A stretch of 49,218 bases of DNA from assembly GCA_900763995.1 (NCBI GenBank), contig CAAFMK010000029.1, positions 1 through 49,218 on the forward strand, given 5' to 3'. The stretch comes from an uncultured Oscillospiraceae bacterium. GTDB taxonomy: Bacteria > Bacillota > Clostridia > Oscillospirales > Oscillospiraceae. The notes below the pieces were generated by a model. It was not told where the DNA came from. It saw only the letters and a program-made list of their open reading frames with translations, and searched no databases. Position numbers and translations under genes: made by a program. Positions 41,151 through 49,218 of the stretch are shown one piece after another (the first letter of the stretch is position 1; every line of letters begins with the position of its first letter).

Positions 41151-41954
41151 ATGCGATTTACAAAAATGGAGGGACTGGGCAACGACTACATCTATGTGGA
41201 CTGCTTACAATGTGTACCAGAGGATCTCCCCTCACTGGCCCGCCGCCTGTCTGACCGCCACTTTGGGGTGGGGGCAGATGGTCTTATCTGTATCAAACAG
41301 GGGGTGACCGGGGATTTTACCATGGAGATGTACAACGCAGATGGTTCACGGGGCAGTATGTGCGGCAATGGAATTCGATGTGTAGGAAAATTCGTCTATG
41401 ACCAGGGACTGACCAAAAAGACCTGTTTGACCATTGATACAGATGCTGGGCCCAGGGGGTTGGAGCTGTTTGTGAAGGGCGGAGAAGTCCAGATGGTCAC
41501 AGTCGATATGGGGGAGGTGGGACTGTTGCCCCCTGTGCAGCTGGAGGTGGGAACAAAACAGTTTCTTCTGACCCCAGTTTGGGCGGGGAATCCCCACGGG
41601 GTGATCTTCTGCGAAGATCCCACGCTGATCGACTTGGGCCAGATGGGGCCGGCCCTGGAGCGCCACCCCACACTGGGGGAGCGGAGCAACATCGAATTTG
41701 TGTCCTGCCCAGACCCCAAGACCCTGCTCATTCGGGTGTGGGAGCGGGGCAGCGGCATGACACTGGCCTGCGGTACTGGGGCCTGCGCCTGCTTTGCTGC
41801 GGCCCTGCGGGAGGGGAGATGTGACAAGCAAGTCTTGGCCTATCTGCCCGGCGGGGTATTGCGGCTGGAGTGGAGGGAAAATCGGGTTTTTCTGACCGGC
41901 CCTGCGCACAAAGTATTTGAGGGAGAAATCTCCCTAAACCATATTCCCACCTGA
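41151..41954 (+). CDS. dapF: Diaminopimelate epimerase
   Basis: Converts LL- to meso-diaminopimelate for peptidoglycan and lysine. The 267 residues have both catalytic cysteines: C71 in GSMCGNGIRC and C207 in LACGTGACAC. The opening FTKMEGLGNDYIYVD is the family signature. Two adjacent ATGs (41148, 41151) are possible; AAGGAG at 41138-41143 has the better spacing to the second. The earlier in-frame ATG at 41082 has no ribosome binding site. It stands alone, divergent from glnN, and provides the substrate for LysA encoded 3 kb away. Confidence 0.95.
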   Translation: MRFTKMEGLGNDYIYVDCLQCVPEDLPSLARRLSDRHFGVGADGLICIKQGVTGDFTMEMYNADGSRGSMCGNGIRCVGKFVYDQGLTKKTCLTIDTDAGPRGLELFVKGGEVQMVTVDMGEVGLLPPVQLEVGTKQFLLTPVWAGNPHGVIFCEDPTLIDLGQMGPALERHPTLGERSNIEFVSCPDPKTLLIRVWERGSGMTLACGTGACACFAAALREGRCDKQVLAYLPGGVLRLEWRENRVFLTGPAHKVFEGEISLNHIPT

Positions 41955-41986
41955 AAGAGCTTTCCTCCTTGCCCATAAAAGATGGC

Positions 41987-42015
41987 TTGACAATGAGAAA
42001 TGATACATTTAATAT
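41987..42015 (+). promoter_or_regulatory. Predicted promoter of trmH-dprA-topA-trmFO-plsX
   Basis: TTGACA (41987-41992), 17-base spacer, TAATAT (42010-42015), near consensus, in an AT-rich gap after dapF. Confidence 0.8.
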
Positions 42016-42091
42016 AAATAAGAATTCCAACCATGCTATGGATGCTGTTTATATCCTGTGGTGGAAAAGAGAAAAATAGGAGAGATTCTTT

Positions 42092-42847
42092 GTGGAGCGA
42101 ATTACCAGCCGACAAAATCCTCTGGTTTTAAAGATTCGAAAGCTCAATCAACACCGAAAGTATCGCCGGGAGCTGGGCCTTTACCCCTGTGAGGGGCCAA
42201 AGCTGCTTCAGGAGGCACTGGCAGCTGGTGTGGCTGTACACACAGTGGCAGCGGCGCAGGGTGTGTCACTGCCAACTGAGATCGGTGCCCAGGGGGTCGA
42301 GGTACCTGGGGAGCTGCTAGAGCATATGTGTGACACCAAAACGCCCCAGGGGGTAATCTTCCTGGCAGAGATGCCAGATACCAAGCCGCCGGAACAGCTG
42401 ACAGGCCGCTGCTATCTGGTGTTGGACGGCGTGCAGGACCCGGGCAATGTGGGAACCATCTGGCGCACGGCCGATGCCCTGGGGGCAGACGGCCTGATTT
42501 TAGTCAACGGCTGTGCTGACCCCTTTTCCCCAAAGACGGTACGCGCCACCATGGGGGCCTGCTTCCGTCTGCCCGTTTATGAGGTGAGGGGGGAGGAGCT
42601 GCCCCAGCTTCTGAACAATTCCCAGCTGCCCCTGTACGCCACCGCCCTGCAAGCAGACACAGTGGATCTCAGACAGGTGGATAGGCAGCGCTGTGCAGTG
42701 GTGATTGGCAGTGAGGGCCGGGGGGTATCTCAGGCCCTGCTGGAGCAGAGTCAGCAGACCATAAAGATCCCTATGCGGGAGCGGTGTGAGTCTTTGAATG
42801 CGGCTGTAGCCGCCACCATCGTTTTATGGGAGATTTGCCAGCGGTGA
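42092..42847 (+). CDS. SpoU/TrmH-family RNA 2'-O-methyltransferase
   Basis: SPOUT-fold S-adenosylmethionine-dependent ribose methyltransferase, 251 residues. An N-terminal substrate-binding domain (SRQNPLVLKIRKLNQHRKYR) precedes the knotted catalytic domain with motif 1 LDGVQDPGNVGTIWRTADAL, motif 2 VVIGSEGRGVS and motif 3 IPMRERCESLNAAVAATIVL. The target may be 23S rRNA (RlmB-like) or tRNA; I cannot decide. It starts at GTG 42092, seven bases after AGGAGA. It is first in a row of housekeeping genes. Confidence 0.92.
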   Translation: MERITSRQNPLVLKIRKLNQHRKYRRELGLYPCEGPKLLQEALAAGVAVHTVAAAQGVSLPTEIGAQGVEVPGELLEHMCDTKTPQGVIFLAEMPDTKPPEQLTGRCYLVLDGVQDPGNVGTIWRTADALGADGLILVNGCADPFSPKTVRATMGACFRLPVYEVRGEELPQLLNNSQLPLYATALQADTVDLRQVDRQRCAVVIGSEGRGVSQALLEQSQQTIKIPMRERCESLNAAVAATIVLWEICQR

Positions 42848-42912
42848 TCGTATGACCAGGTGCAGTGTACTCATAGAAGATCAGATAAAATTTACAAGTA
42901 GGGGATGAAGGG

Positions 42913-44136
42913 ATGTCAGATCTGAAATACTGGATTTGGCTGACCAGTCGAAAAGGGATGAACTCCGTCAGGGTCCTGACTGTGTTGGACTACTTCGTTA
43001 CACCTGAGCGGGCATATTACGCCGGTCAGGAGGAGTATGACCTGCTGCCCCTGCCCCCAGGCCCAAAACAGGGGCTACTGGACAAAAGCCTAGACATTCC
43101 AGATCGGATCCTGGCCAACTGCGATCAGCTGGGCGTGGATATGATGACCTATCAGGATGCCGCCTACCCCCAGCGTCTGCGCCAGCTGGCAGACCCTCCG
43201 GCCATGCTGTATATCAAGGGGAAGCAGTTTCGCTTTGATGAGGAGGTGGCCATTGCTGTGGTAGGGGCCAGAGACCCCTCACAATATGGCATGATGGCCG
43301 CCCAGAAGCTGGGGATGGAGCTGGCCTCTGGCGGGGCACTGGTGGTGTCCGGCATTGCCTATGGGCTGGACAGCTGCGCCATTCGTGGGGCGCTGAAAGG
43401 CGGTGGGTCCGTGGTCAGTCTGCTGGCTGGGGGTGTGGATCAAATTACCCCGAAAAGCAGCCGCGCCCTGGCTGAGGATGTGGCGGCGGTAGGTGCCCTC
43501 ATCTCTGAGTATCCCCCTGGCACCCAGCCCAAGGGAGAGCACTACCGCCCCCGCAACCGAATTTTAAGCGGCCTTTGTTTGGGTGTACTGGCGGTGGAGT
43601 GCCGCCCTTTTGGGGGAACCATGCTCACCGTCAACCATGCCATTGAGCAGGATCGGGATGTGTTTGCCATCCCCGGTGCCATTGATGCCCAGATGAGTGA
43701 GGGCACCAACCGACTGATCCAGCAGGGGGCAAAGCTGGTCACCTGTGGGGAGGACATTTTGGAGGAGTATTGGGATCGCTTTCCCGCAAAGCTCTCTGCC
43801 GCCGCCCCGCTTTCCCCCCAGGTGGCACAGGCCCGGCTGGAGCAGCCAGAGCGGAAAGAGCAGCCTGGTTCTGGTGGCGGGGAGCGGAAAAAGCCCCAAA
43901 AGGATACAGGGCGTGAAGTCATTCCCCGGGCGGCCCAGAAGGCCCGGTTTACCGATGATGAGCTGACGATTTTGTCCGCACTGGGGAAAAATCCCCTGTG
44001 CGTGGACGAGGTGGTGGAACAAACCCAGATTTCCGCCCGCTATGTGCTCTCCGCCCTTACCATGCTTCAGGTTCAGGGCGTGGTGGAGGAGCGGCCCGGT
44101 CGGCGCTTCTATGCGCTGGTAGAGCTGGAGGAGTAG
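42913..44136 (+). CDS. dprA: DNA processing protein DprA
   Basis: Loads RecA on incoming single-stranded DNA during natural transformation; also kept in many bacteria with no known competence. The 407 residues include an N-terminal helical region, the Rossmann core with GARDPSQYGMMAAQKLGMEL (near 116-135), SGIAYGLDS, SLLAGGVDQITP and RNRILSGLCLGVLAVE, a Pro/Lys-rich linker (about 300-345), and a C-terminal winged helix from about 350. GGGGATGAAGGG precedes the ATG. The order dprA-topA-trmFO is classic for Firmicutes. Confidence 0.96.
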   Translation: MSDLKYWIWLTSRKGMNSVRVLTVLDYFVTPERAYYAGQEEYDLLPLPPGPKQGLLDKSLDIPDRILANCDQLGVDMMTYQDAAYPQRLRQLADPPAMLYIKGKQFRFDEEVAIAVVGARDPSQYGMMAAQKLGMELASGGALVVSGIAYGLDSCAIRGALKGGGSVVSLLAGGVDQITPKSSRALAEDVAAVGALISEYPPGTQPKGEHYRPRNRILSGLCLGVLAVECRPFGGTMLTVNHAIEQDRDVFAIPGAIDAQMSEGTNRLIQQGAKLVTCGEDILEEYWDRFPAKLSAAAPLSPQVAQARLEQPERKEQPGSGGGERKKPQKDTGREVIPRAAQKARFTDDELTILSALGKNPLCVDEVVEQTQISARYVLSALTMLQVQGVVEERPGRRFYALVELEE

Positions 44137-44187
44137 ACTGGGGTATGGCTCATATTTTGTTATCATATATCTCTGGAGGTTTCCAAA

Positions 44188-46566
44188 GTGGCAAATAAAA
44201 CTGACTTAGTGATCGTAGAGTCCCCGTCCAAGGCCAAGACCATTGGGAAGTACCTTGGGCCGGGCTATGAGGTCAAGGCATCTATGGGACATATCCGCGA
44301 TCTGCCAAAAAGTAAGCTGAGTGTGGACATCGAGGGGGGCTTTGTCCCGGACTATCAGCCCATCAAGGGGAAAGAGGATGTGATCAGCGACCTGAAAAAG
44401 GCTGCCAAGCGCAGCGGCAAGGTCTATCTGGCCACCGACCCTGACCGGGAGGGTGAGGCCATTTCCTGGCATTTGAAGGAGCTGCTGGGTATCCCGGACG
44501 ACAAGACCTATCGTGTGACCTTTAACGAGATCACCCGGAATGTGGTCAATCAGGCCATCGCCGCCCCCCGTGCCATTGACCAGAATCTGGTGAATGCCCA
44601 GCAGGCCCGGCGCATCCTCGACCGCATTGTGGGCTATCAGCTCTCCCCCCTGCTGTGGAAAAAGATCCGCCGGGGACTGTCCGCTGGCCGCGTCCAGTCT
44701 GTGGCGACTAGACTGGTGGTGGAGCGGGAGGAGAGTATCCGGGTTTTTGAACCCCAGGAGTACTGGTCTATTGAGGCCGCTCTGGAGCGGGTCGCACCAA
44801 ATCTGGGGGCATTTAAGGCCCAGTTCCATGGCCGGGAAAAGAAGATGGAGCTGCACAGTGAGCAGGAGGCCCAGACCGTGATGGATACGGTGATGAAGGG
44901 GGCCTGGTCTGTGTCACGGGTGAAGCGGCAGGAGAAGAACCGCCAGCCCGCTCCCCCCTTTACCACCTCCACCCTCCAGCAGGAGGCCAGCCGAAAGCTG
45001 AATATGACCCCCGCCCGCACCATGTCCATCGCCCAGCAGCTCTATGAGGGTGTGGAGCTGACCGGGCAGGGTGCTGTAGGTCTTATTACCTATATGCGTA
45101 CTGACTCCCTGCGCCTGTCCGATGAAGCTGTGTCTGCCGCCCGGAGCTTTATTGGCACCCGTTACGGTAAGGACTACTGTCCGCCCAAGTCACGGCACTT
45201 TAAAACCAAGGGAAATGCCCAGGATGCCCACGAGGCCATCCGTCCCTCTGATGTCACGCTGGTGCCAGATGACATCAAAAAGGATCTGACCAGTGAGCAG
45301 TACAAGCTGTACAAGCTGATTTGGAGCCGCTTTTTGGCCTGCCAGATGGCCAATGCCATCTATGACAGCCTGTCCATTGATGTGGAAAACAGCGGCTATA
45401 TTTTCAGAGCCAGCCACTCCAGCCTGAAGTTCTCCGGCTTTACCGCCGTATATGAGGAGGGCCGGGATGAGGACGAGGAGGAGCATACCTCCCCGCTGCC
45501 CGACCTGAAGGAGGGGGAGCCCCTTACAGGAAAGGGGCTGGAGAAGGCCCAGCACTTCACCCAGCCCCCCGCCCGGTACTCTGAGGCCAGTCTCATCCGG
45601 GCGCTGGAGGAGCAGGGGATCGGGCGGCCCTCTACCTACGCACCTACCATTACCACCATCCTCAACCGGGAGTATGTGGTCAAGGAGGGCAAGGCCCTGC
45701 GCCCTACCCCCTTGGGTGAGGTGGTCACCAAGCTAATGAAGGACAAGTTCCAGGATATTGTGGACTACGACTTCACCGCCCAGATGGAGGAGCATCTGGA
45801 CAAGGTGGAGGAGGGCACCACCGACTGGAAGGCCCTGCTTGGGGATTTTTATGGGGAGTTTGATGCCCAGCTGAAAAAGGCAGAGCAGGAGCTGGACGGG
45901 GAGCGTATCAAGATACCCGATGAGGTATCAGAGGAGATCTGCCCCCAGTGCGGAAAGAATCTGGTCATTAAGTCTGGGCGCTTTGGGCGTTTTCTGGCCT
46001 GTCCCGGCTGGCCGGACTGTGACTTTACCATGCCGCTGGTGGTGGAGATGCCCGGAAAGTGCCCCAAGTGTGGGGGCCGACTGTTCAAACGCACAGGTAA
46101 GAGTAAAAAGACCGGGAAGCAGTACACCTACTACTGCTGTGAGCGGCTCAACAGTAAGGATGAGAGCAAAAAGTGTGACTTTATGACCTGGGACGTGCCT
46201 GTGAAGGACAACTGCCCAGTCTGTGGCTGGACGATGTTCAAAAAGCCGGGCAAGGGTGCCAAAAAGCCATACTGTATCAATGAGGGCTGTTCCAACTTTA
46301 CCCCAGAGGAAAAGCGTGGTGGCTGGAAGAAGCCCGCTGACACAGCGAAGAAAGCAGAGGGACAGGGTGCCGATGAGGGTGGCGAGAAAAAGACCACCAA
46401 GAAGGCTGCATCCTCTAAGGCTACAGCAAAAAAGACCACTGCCAAAACCACAGCGAAAAAGTCCACCACAACAAAGAAAGCATCCACCACCAAAAAGACG
46501 ACCACAAAGAAAACCTCTGCCACCAAAAAGACCACCAAAAAGGCAGAGGAGAACACTGAGAAATGA
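44188..46566 (+). CDS. topA: DNA topoisomerase I
   Basis: Type IA topoisomerase that relaxes negative supercoils, 792 residues. The TOPRIM motif DPDREGE is at 84-90 and the nucleophile is Y302 in GLITYMRTDS. Three C4 zinc modules follow from about 585 (CPQCGKN..CPGWPDC, CPKCGG..CC..C, CPVCGW..CINEGC). The last 70 residues are a Lys/Thr/Ala-rich tail like eukaryotic histone H1 tails, which should bind DNA without sequence preference. It starts at GTG 44188 after GGAGGT, and its stop overlaps a possible ATG of trmFO. Confidence 0.97.
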   Translation: MANKTDLVIVESPSKAKTIGKYLGPGYEVKASMGHIRDLPKSKLSVDIEGGFVPDYQPIKGKEDVISDLKKAAKRSGKVYLATDPDREGEAISWHLKELLGIPDDKTYRVTFNEITRNVVNQAIAAPRAIDQNLVNAQQARRILDRIVGYQLSPLLWKKIRRGLSAGRVQSVATRLVVEREESIRVFEPQEYWSIEAALERVAPNLGAFKAQFHGREKKMELHSEQEAQTVMDTVMKGAWSVSRVKRQEKNRQPAPPFTTSTLQQEASRKLNMTPARTMSIAQQLYEGVELTGQGAVGLITYMRTDSLRLSDEAVSAARSFIGTRYGKDYCPPKSRHFKTKGNAQDAHEAIRPSDVTLVPDDIKKDLTSEQYKLYKLIWSRFLACQMANAIYDSLSIDVENSGYIFRASHSSLKFSGFTAVYEEGRDEDEEEHTSPLPDLKEGEPLTGKGLEKAQHFTQPPARYSEASLIRALEEQGIGRPSTYAPTITTILNREYVVKEGKALRPTPLGEVVTKLMKDKFQDIVDYDFTAQMEEHLDKVEEGTTDWKALLGDFYGEFDAQLKKAEQELDGERIKIPDEVSEEICPQCGKNLVIKSGRFGRFLACPGWPDCDFTMPLVVEMPGKCPKCGGRLFKRTGKSKKTGKQYTYYCCERLNSKDESKKCDFMTWDVPVKDNCPVCGWTMFKKPGKGAKKPYCINEGCSNFTPEEKRGGWKKPADTAKKAEGQGADEGGEKKTTKKAASSKATAKKTTAKTTAKKSTTTKKASTTKKTTTKKTSATKKTTKKAEENTEK
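46380..46560 (+). repeat. Lys/Thr-rich low-complexity tail of topA
   Basis: Degenerate AAGACCACC-type repeats code a tail of TAKKTT, ASTTKKTT and similar units, ending shortly before the stop. About 40 percent of the residues are lysine. Confidence 0.85.
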
Positions 46567-46574
46567 GGTCCAAT

Positions 46575-47879
46575 ATGGAGCCTGTAATTGTAATTGGTGC
46601 CGGTCTGGCAGGCAGTGAGGCCGCATGGCAGCTGGCCCAGCGGGGCATCCCCGTCAAACTGCTGGAGATGAAGCCTAAGAAAATGTCCCCGGCCCACCAC
46701 ACAGAATACTTTGGAGAGCTTGTTTGCTCCAACTCCCTGCGCTCTGACCAGCTGGAAAATGCAGTTGGTCTGCTCAAGGAGGAGCTGCGCCGGTGCGGCT
46801 CTTTGATCATGGCCTGTGCAGATGAACACCGGGTAGAGGCTGGCGGAGCGCTGGCAGTTGACCGCCACGCCTTCGCCGCCGCCATTACAGAAAAAATCAA
46901 AAATCACCCCAATATCACAGTGGAGGAGGGGGAGGTCACCCAGATCCCCTCAGAGGGCAGTGTGATCATTGCCACCGGCCCCTTGACCTCTGACGCCCTG
47001 TCGGCAGAGATCGCCAAGCTGTTCCCAGACAGCAAATATCTCAACTTCTTTGATGCAGCCGCCCCTCTGGTCACCTTTGAGAGCATCGACATGGACAGCG
47101 CCTGGTTTGCCTCCCGGTATGACCGGGGTACCCCAGACTATGTGAACTGCCCCCTGACACAGGAGGAGTATGACGCTTTCTGGCAGGCTCTGACCACAGC
47201 GGAGGAGGCCGAGGTACACGGCTTTGAGGATGCCGGCGTGTTTGAGGGCTGTATGCCTGTGGAGGTCATGGCCCGCCGCGGACGGGATACCCTGTGCTAT
47301 GGGCCATTGAAGCCGGTTGGTCTGAAAGACCCCAAGACGGGCAAGGAGCCCTTCGCCGTGGTACAGCTGCGCAAGGACAACGCACAGGGCAGTATCTATA
47401 ACATTGTGGGCTTCCAGACTCACCTGAGATGGCCAGAGCAGAAGCGGGTCTTTTCCATGATCCCCGCCCTGAAAAATGCGGAGTATATCCGCTATGGCGT
47501 GATGCACCGGAATACCTTTTTAGATTCTCCCCGTCTCCTTGACCGCTACTACCGGGTCAAGGGGCAGGAGCGGCTGATGTTTGCCGGACAGATCACAGGG
47601 GTGGAGGGCTATGTGGAGTCCACCGCCTCCGGGTGTCTGGCTGCGCTGGAGCTGGCCCACCGCCTGGAGGGCAAGGCCCCCATCGACTTCCCTCGGGAGA
47701 CTGCTATGGGCGCTATGGCCCTCTATGTCAGTGACGAGAGTGTAGTAAACTTCCAGCCCATGAATGTAAACTTTGGTCTGATCCCTCAGCTGGGCTACCG
47801 GGTCAAGGGAAAGCGCAATAAAAATGCCGAGCTGTCCAAGCGTGCGCTGGACAAGCTGTCTGAGCTGGAGCTGAACTGA
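46575..47879 (+). CDS. trmFO: tRNA (uracil-5-)-methyltransferase TrmFO (folate/FAD dependent)
   Basis: Makes 5-methyluridine at position 54 of tRNA with methylenetetrahydrofolate and FADH2, the route used by most Firmicutes in place of TrmA. The protein has about 434 residues and begins with the FAD motif IVIGAGLAGSEAAWQLAQRG, then MSPAHHTEYFGELVCSNSLR. EGYVESTASGC near 340 is also conserved. I chose ATG 46575 because GAGG lies six bases before it; ATG 46563, overlapping the topA stop, is an alternative adding four residues. The topA-trmFO overlap indicates one transcript. Confidence 0.95.
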   Translation: MEPVIVIGAGLAGSEAAWQLAQRGIPVKLLEMKPKKMSPAHHTEYFGELVCSNSLRSDQLENAVGLLKEELRRCGSLIMACADEHRVEAGGALAVDRHAFAAAITEKIKNHPNITVEEGEVTQIPSEGSVIIATGPLTSDALSAEIAKLFPDSKYLNFFDAAAPLVTFESIDMDSAWFASRYDRGTPDYVNCPLTQEEYDAFWQALTTAEEAEVHGFEDAGVFEGCMPVEVMARRGRDTLCYGPLKPVGLKDPKTGKEPFAVVQLRKDNAQGSIYNIVGFQTHLRWPEQKRVFSMIPALKNAEYIRYGVMHRNTFLDSPRLLDRYYRVKGQERLMFAGQITGVEGYVESTASGCLAALELAHRLEGKAPIDFPRETAMGAMALYVSDESVVNFQPMNVNFGLIPQLGYRVKGKRNKNAELSKRALDKLSELELN

Positions 47880-47914
47880 GAAAAGCAGGATACAAAAGGA
47901 AAAGAGGGGAATCC

Positions 47915-48952
47915 ATGAAAATCATTGTAGATGCTATGGGCGGTGACAATGCACCAAAAGCCCCTGTGCTTGGAGCCATCCAGGCCAATCGTGAGTACAA
48001 GATGGACATTATTCTGGTGGGCCGTGGGGAAGATATTTTAAAGACGCTGGAAGAAAACGGCATTAACGACCTGCCCGCCGGTGTGGAGATCGCCCACGCC
48101 AGTGAAGTGGTGGAGATGTGCGACAACCCTGCCAACGCCTTCCGGGAAAAGAAGGATTCCTCTCTCACCGTGGGTTTGAATCTGCTAAAATCCGGGGCTG
48201 GGGATGCCTTTGTCTCAGCTGGTTCTACCGGGGCCCTGCTGTCTGGTGCCACACTGGTGGTCAAGCGGATCAAGGGCATTCGCCGGGCGGCCCTGTCCCC
48301 TGTGATTCCCACCGGAAATGGAGGGGCAGTGCTCATTGACTGCGGAGCCAATGCCGAGTGTCCCCCAGAGTATCTGCTCCAGTTTGCCTATATGGGCTCC
48401 TATTATGCAGAGAAGGTGCTGGGCCGTGAAGATCCCAAGGTGGGCCTGCTGAACATCGGAGTGGAGCCGAGCAAGGGGACATCTCTCCAGCTGGAGGTCT
48501 ACCCCATGCTCCAGAAGGCTGGACAGGAGGGGCGGATCAACTTTGTGGGCAATATAGAGGCCCGGGAGGCCATGGAGGGCGCAGTGGATGTGATCGTGGC
48601 CGATGGCTACACCGGGAATATTCTGTTGAAAACCATGGAGGGGACAGGCCTGGTGCTGGCCCGTGAGATGAAAAAGATGTTCAAAAAGAGCCTGAAAACC
48701 AAACTGTCCGCCCTGCTGGTGGCAGATGGTCTGAAGGAGTTTAAAAAGATGATGGACCCCAGCGAGGTGGGAGGGACAGCCCTGATCGGTATCTCCAAGC
48801 CAGTGATCAAGGCCCACGGCTCCTCCAACGACTACGCCATCAAAAATGCCATCCGTCAGGCGGGACAGTATGTGTCCTCTGGCATTATCAATAGCATTGT
48901 GGAAAATATTGATCAGATGCGGCTGAATGTCCCCCAGCAGAAGGAGGACTGA
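47915..48952 (+). CDS. plsX: Phosphate acyltransferase PlsX
   Basis: Converts acyl-ACP to acyl-phosphate for PlsY, the first step of phospholipid synthesis in Gram-positives. The 345 residues start MKIIVDAMGGDNAPKAPVLG and include SAGSTGALLSGATL near 108, the KGTSLQ block near 187 and YTGNILLKTMEG near 230. AGAGGGG precedes the ATG by seven bases. In many Firmicutes acpP, fabD and rnc follow, but here a hairpin and an unassigned ORF come next, so that cluster is interrupted or lies beyond the edge. Confidence 0.97.
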   Translation: MKIIVDAMGGDNAPKAPVLGAIQANREYKMDIILVGRGEDILKTLEENGINDLPAGVEIAHASEVVEMCDNPANAFREKKDSSLTVGLNLLKSGAGDAFVSAGSTGALLSGATLVVKRIKGIRRAALSPVIPTGNGGAVLIDCGANAECPPEYLLQFAYMGSYYAEKVLGREDPKVGLLNIGVEPSKGTSLQLEVYPMLQKAGQEGRINFVGNIEAREAMEGAVDVIVADGYTGNILLKTMEGTGLVLAREMKKMFKKSLKTKLSALLVADGLKEFKKMMDPSEVGGTALIGISKPVIKAHGSSNDYAIKNAIRQAGQYVSSGIINSIVENIDQMRLNVPQQKED

Positions 48953-48978
48953 GCGGGTTCCTTGCCCGCTCCATCCTT
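48951..48978 (+). terminator. Possible weak terminator after plsX
   Basis: 7-bp GC stem GAGCGGG/CCCGCTC (48951-48957 with 48965-48971), overlapping the plsX stop, then CATCCTTTC. The T-run is poor. Confidence 0.45.
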
Positions 48979-48987
48979 TCTCCACAG

Positions 48988-49212
48988 GTGCAAAATAAGA
49001 TCCTGGATCTGGCCCATGCAGCAGAGGATCGTATCTCCCTGATGTTTGATGGCGGAACCCCCCATGTGGCCATACATCAGTTCCGAAGTCCCTTTGATGC
49101 CAGAATTGACCTCCCCATTCCAGAGGAGCGGAAAGAGCTGATTCAGGACAGCCTGTTGATGCAAAACGCCCGGGAGATTCTGGTTTTAGTTAGAGCGGAT
49201 CTCTTTGGATAA
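48988..49212 (+). CDS. Short ORF after plsX, unknown
   Basis: A 74-codon frame from a GTG at 48988 to a TAA at 49210-49212. It lacks a ribosome binding site (CTCCACAG before the GTG), but codon use is gene-like and the product is a mixed, hydrophilic peptide (for example DRISLMFDGGTPHVAIHQF and QNAREILVLVRADLF). I do not recognise it. It could be a small gene, or the 3' end of a lost one, standing where acpP is often found. Confidence 0.4.
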   Translation: MQNKILDLAHAAEDRISLMFDGGTPHVAIHQFRSPFDARIDLPIPEERKELIQDSLLMQNAREILVLVRADLFG

Positions 49213-49218
49213 GAGAAC

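Noticed and set aside
1..49218. CRISPR arrays, tRNA genes, insertion sequences, prophage
   Set aside because: Scanned by eye on both strands; no regularly spaced repeats, tRNA T-loop/acceptor patterns, transposase or phage genes were seen.

Overview
This window looks like a chromosomal segment of a Gram-positive, low-sporulation-signal Clostridia bacterium, most likely of the Oscillospiraceae (Flavonifractor/Intestinimonas-like). That placement rests on a GC-rich gene style with strong GGAGG ribosome binding sites and TTGNNN-17-TANNAT promoters, a Firmicutes-type smc-ftsY order, a rotary V-type ATPase operon, a type III glutamine synthetase, TrmFO and PlsX. It is inference from family content; no 16S gene is present. 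Almost everything is core metabolism. I found no prophage, insertion sequence, CRISPR array, tRNA or rRNA.

Left part (1-9.7 kb): deoxyribose-phosphate aldolase; a convergent membrane-anchored parvulin foldase with two tandem parvulin-like repeats; a candidate 6S RNA on the minus strand just after a DUF1292 gene; a class A penicillin-binding protein with an Asp-Pro-Asn tail; then an HTH-ACT regulator, homoserine dehydrogenase and aspartokinase. The aspartokinase carries an internal start that fits the beta subunit of Bacillus aspartokinase II.

9.8-24 kb: smc, a small zinc-ribbon membrane protein and ftsY; then the operon rph-rdgB-yhbY-nadD/yqeK-LCP-rsfS, in which nadD and yqeK are fused into one gene; a gene remnant after rsfS; a lipid kinase on the minus strand; azlCD with a short-chain dehydrogenase; and a small membrane protein.

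24-33 kb: a complete nine-gene V-type ATPase operon in the order G(H)-I-K-E-C-F-A-B-D, the same order as the Enterococcus hirae ntp operon. The proteolipid has all the residues of the E. hirae Na+ site, so a sodium-translocating enzyme is predicted. Its promoter region holds three copies of TTGACC.

33-41 kb: a decayed CNNM/CorC-type gene; a minus-strand BlaI-BlaR1-like module with an unknown sensor domain, a four-helix membrane protein as third gene and a clear operator pair; lysA-lrgA-lrgB; and glutamine synthetase III. This BlaIR-like module is the best candidate for something undescribed.

41-49 kb: dapF, then trmH-dprA-topA-trmFO-plsX, and a short unassigned ORF. Lysine and peptidoglycan precursor genes (lysC, hom branch, lysA, dapF) are scattered through the window but belong to one pathway.
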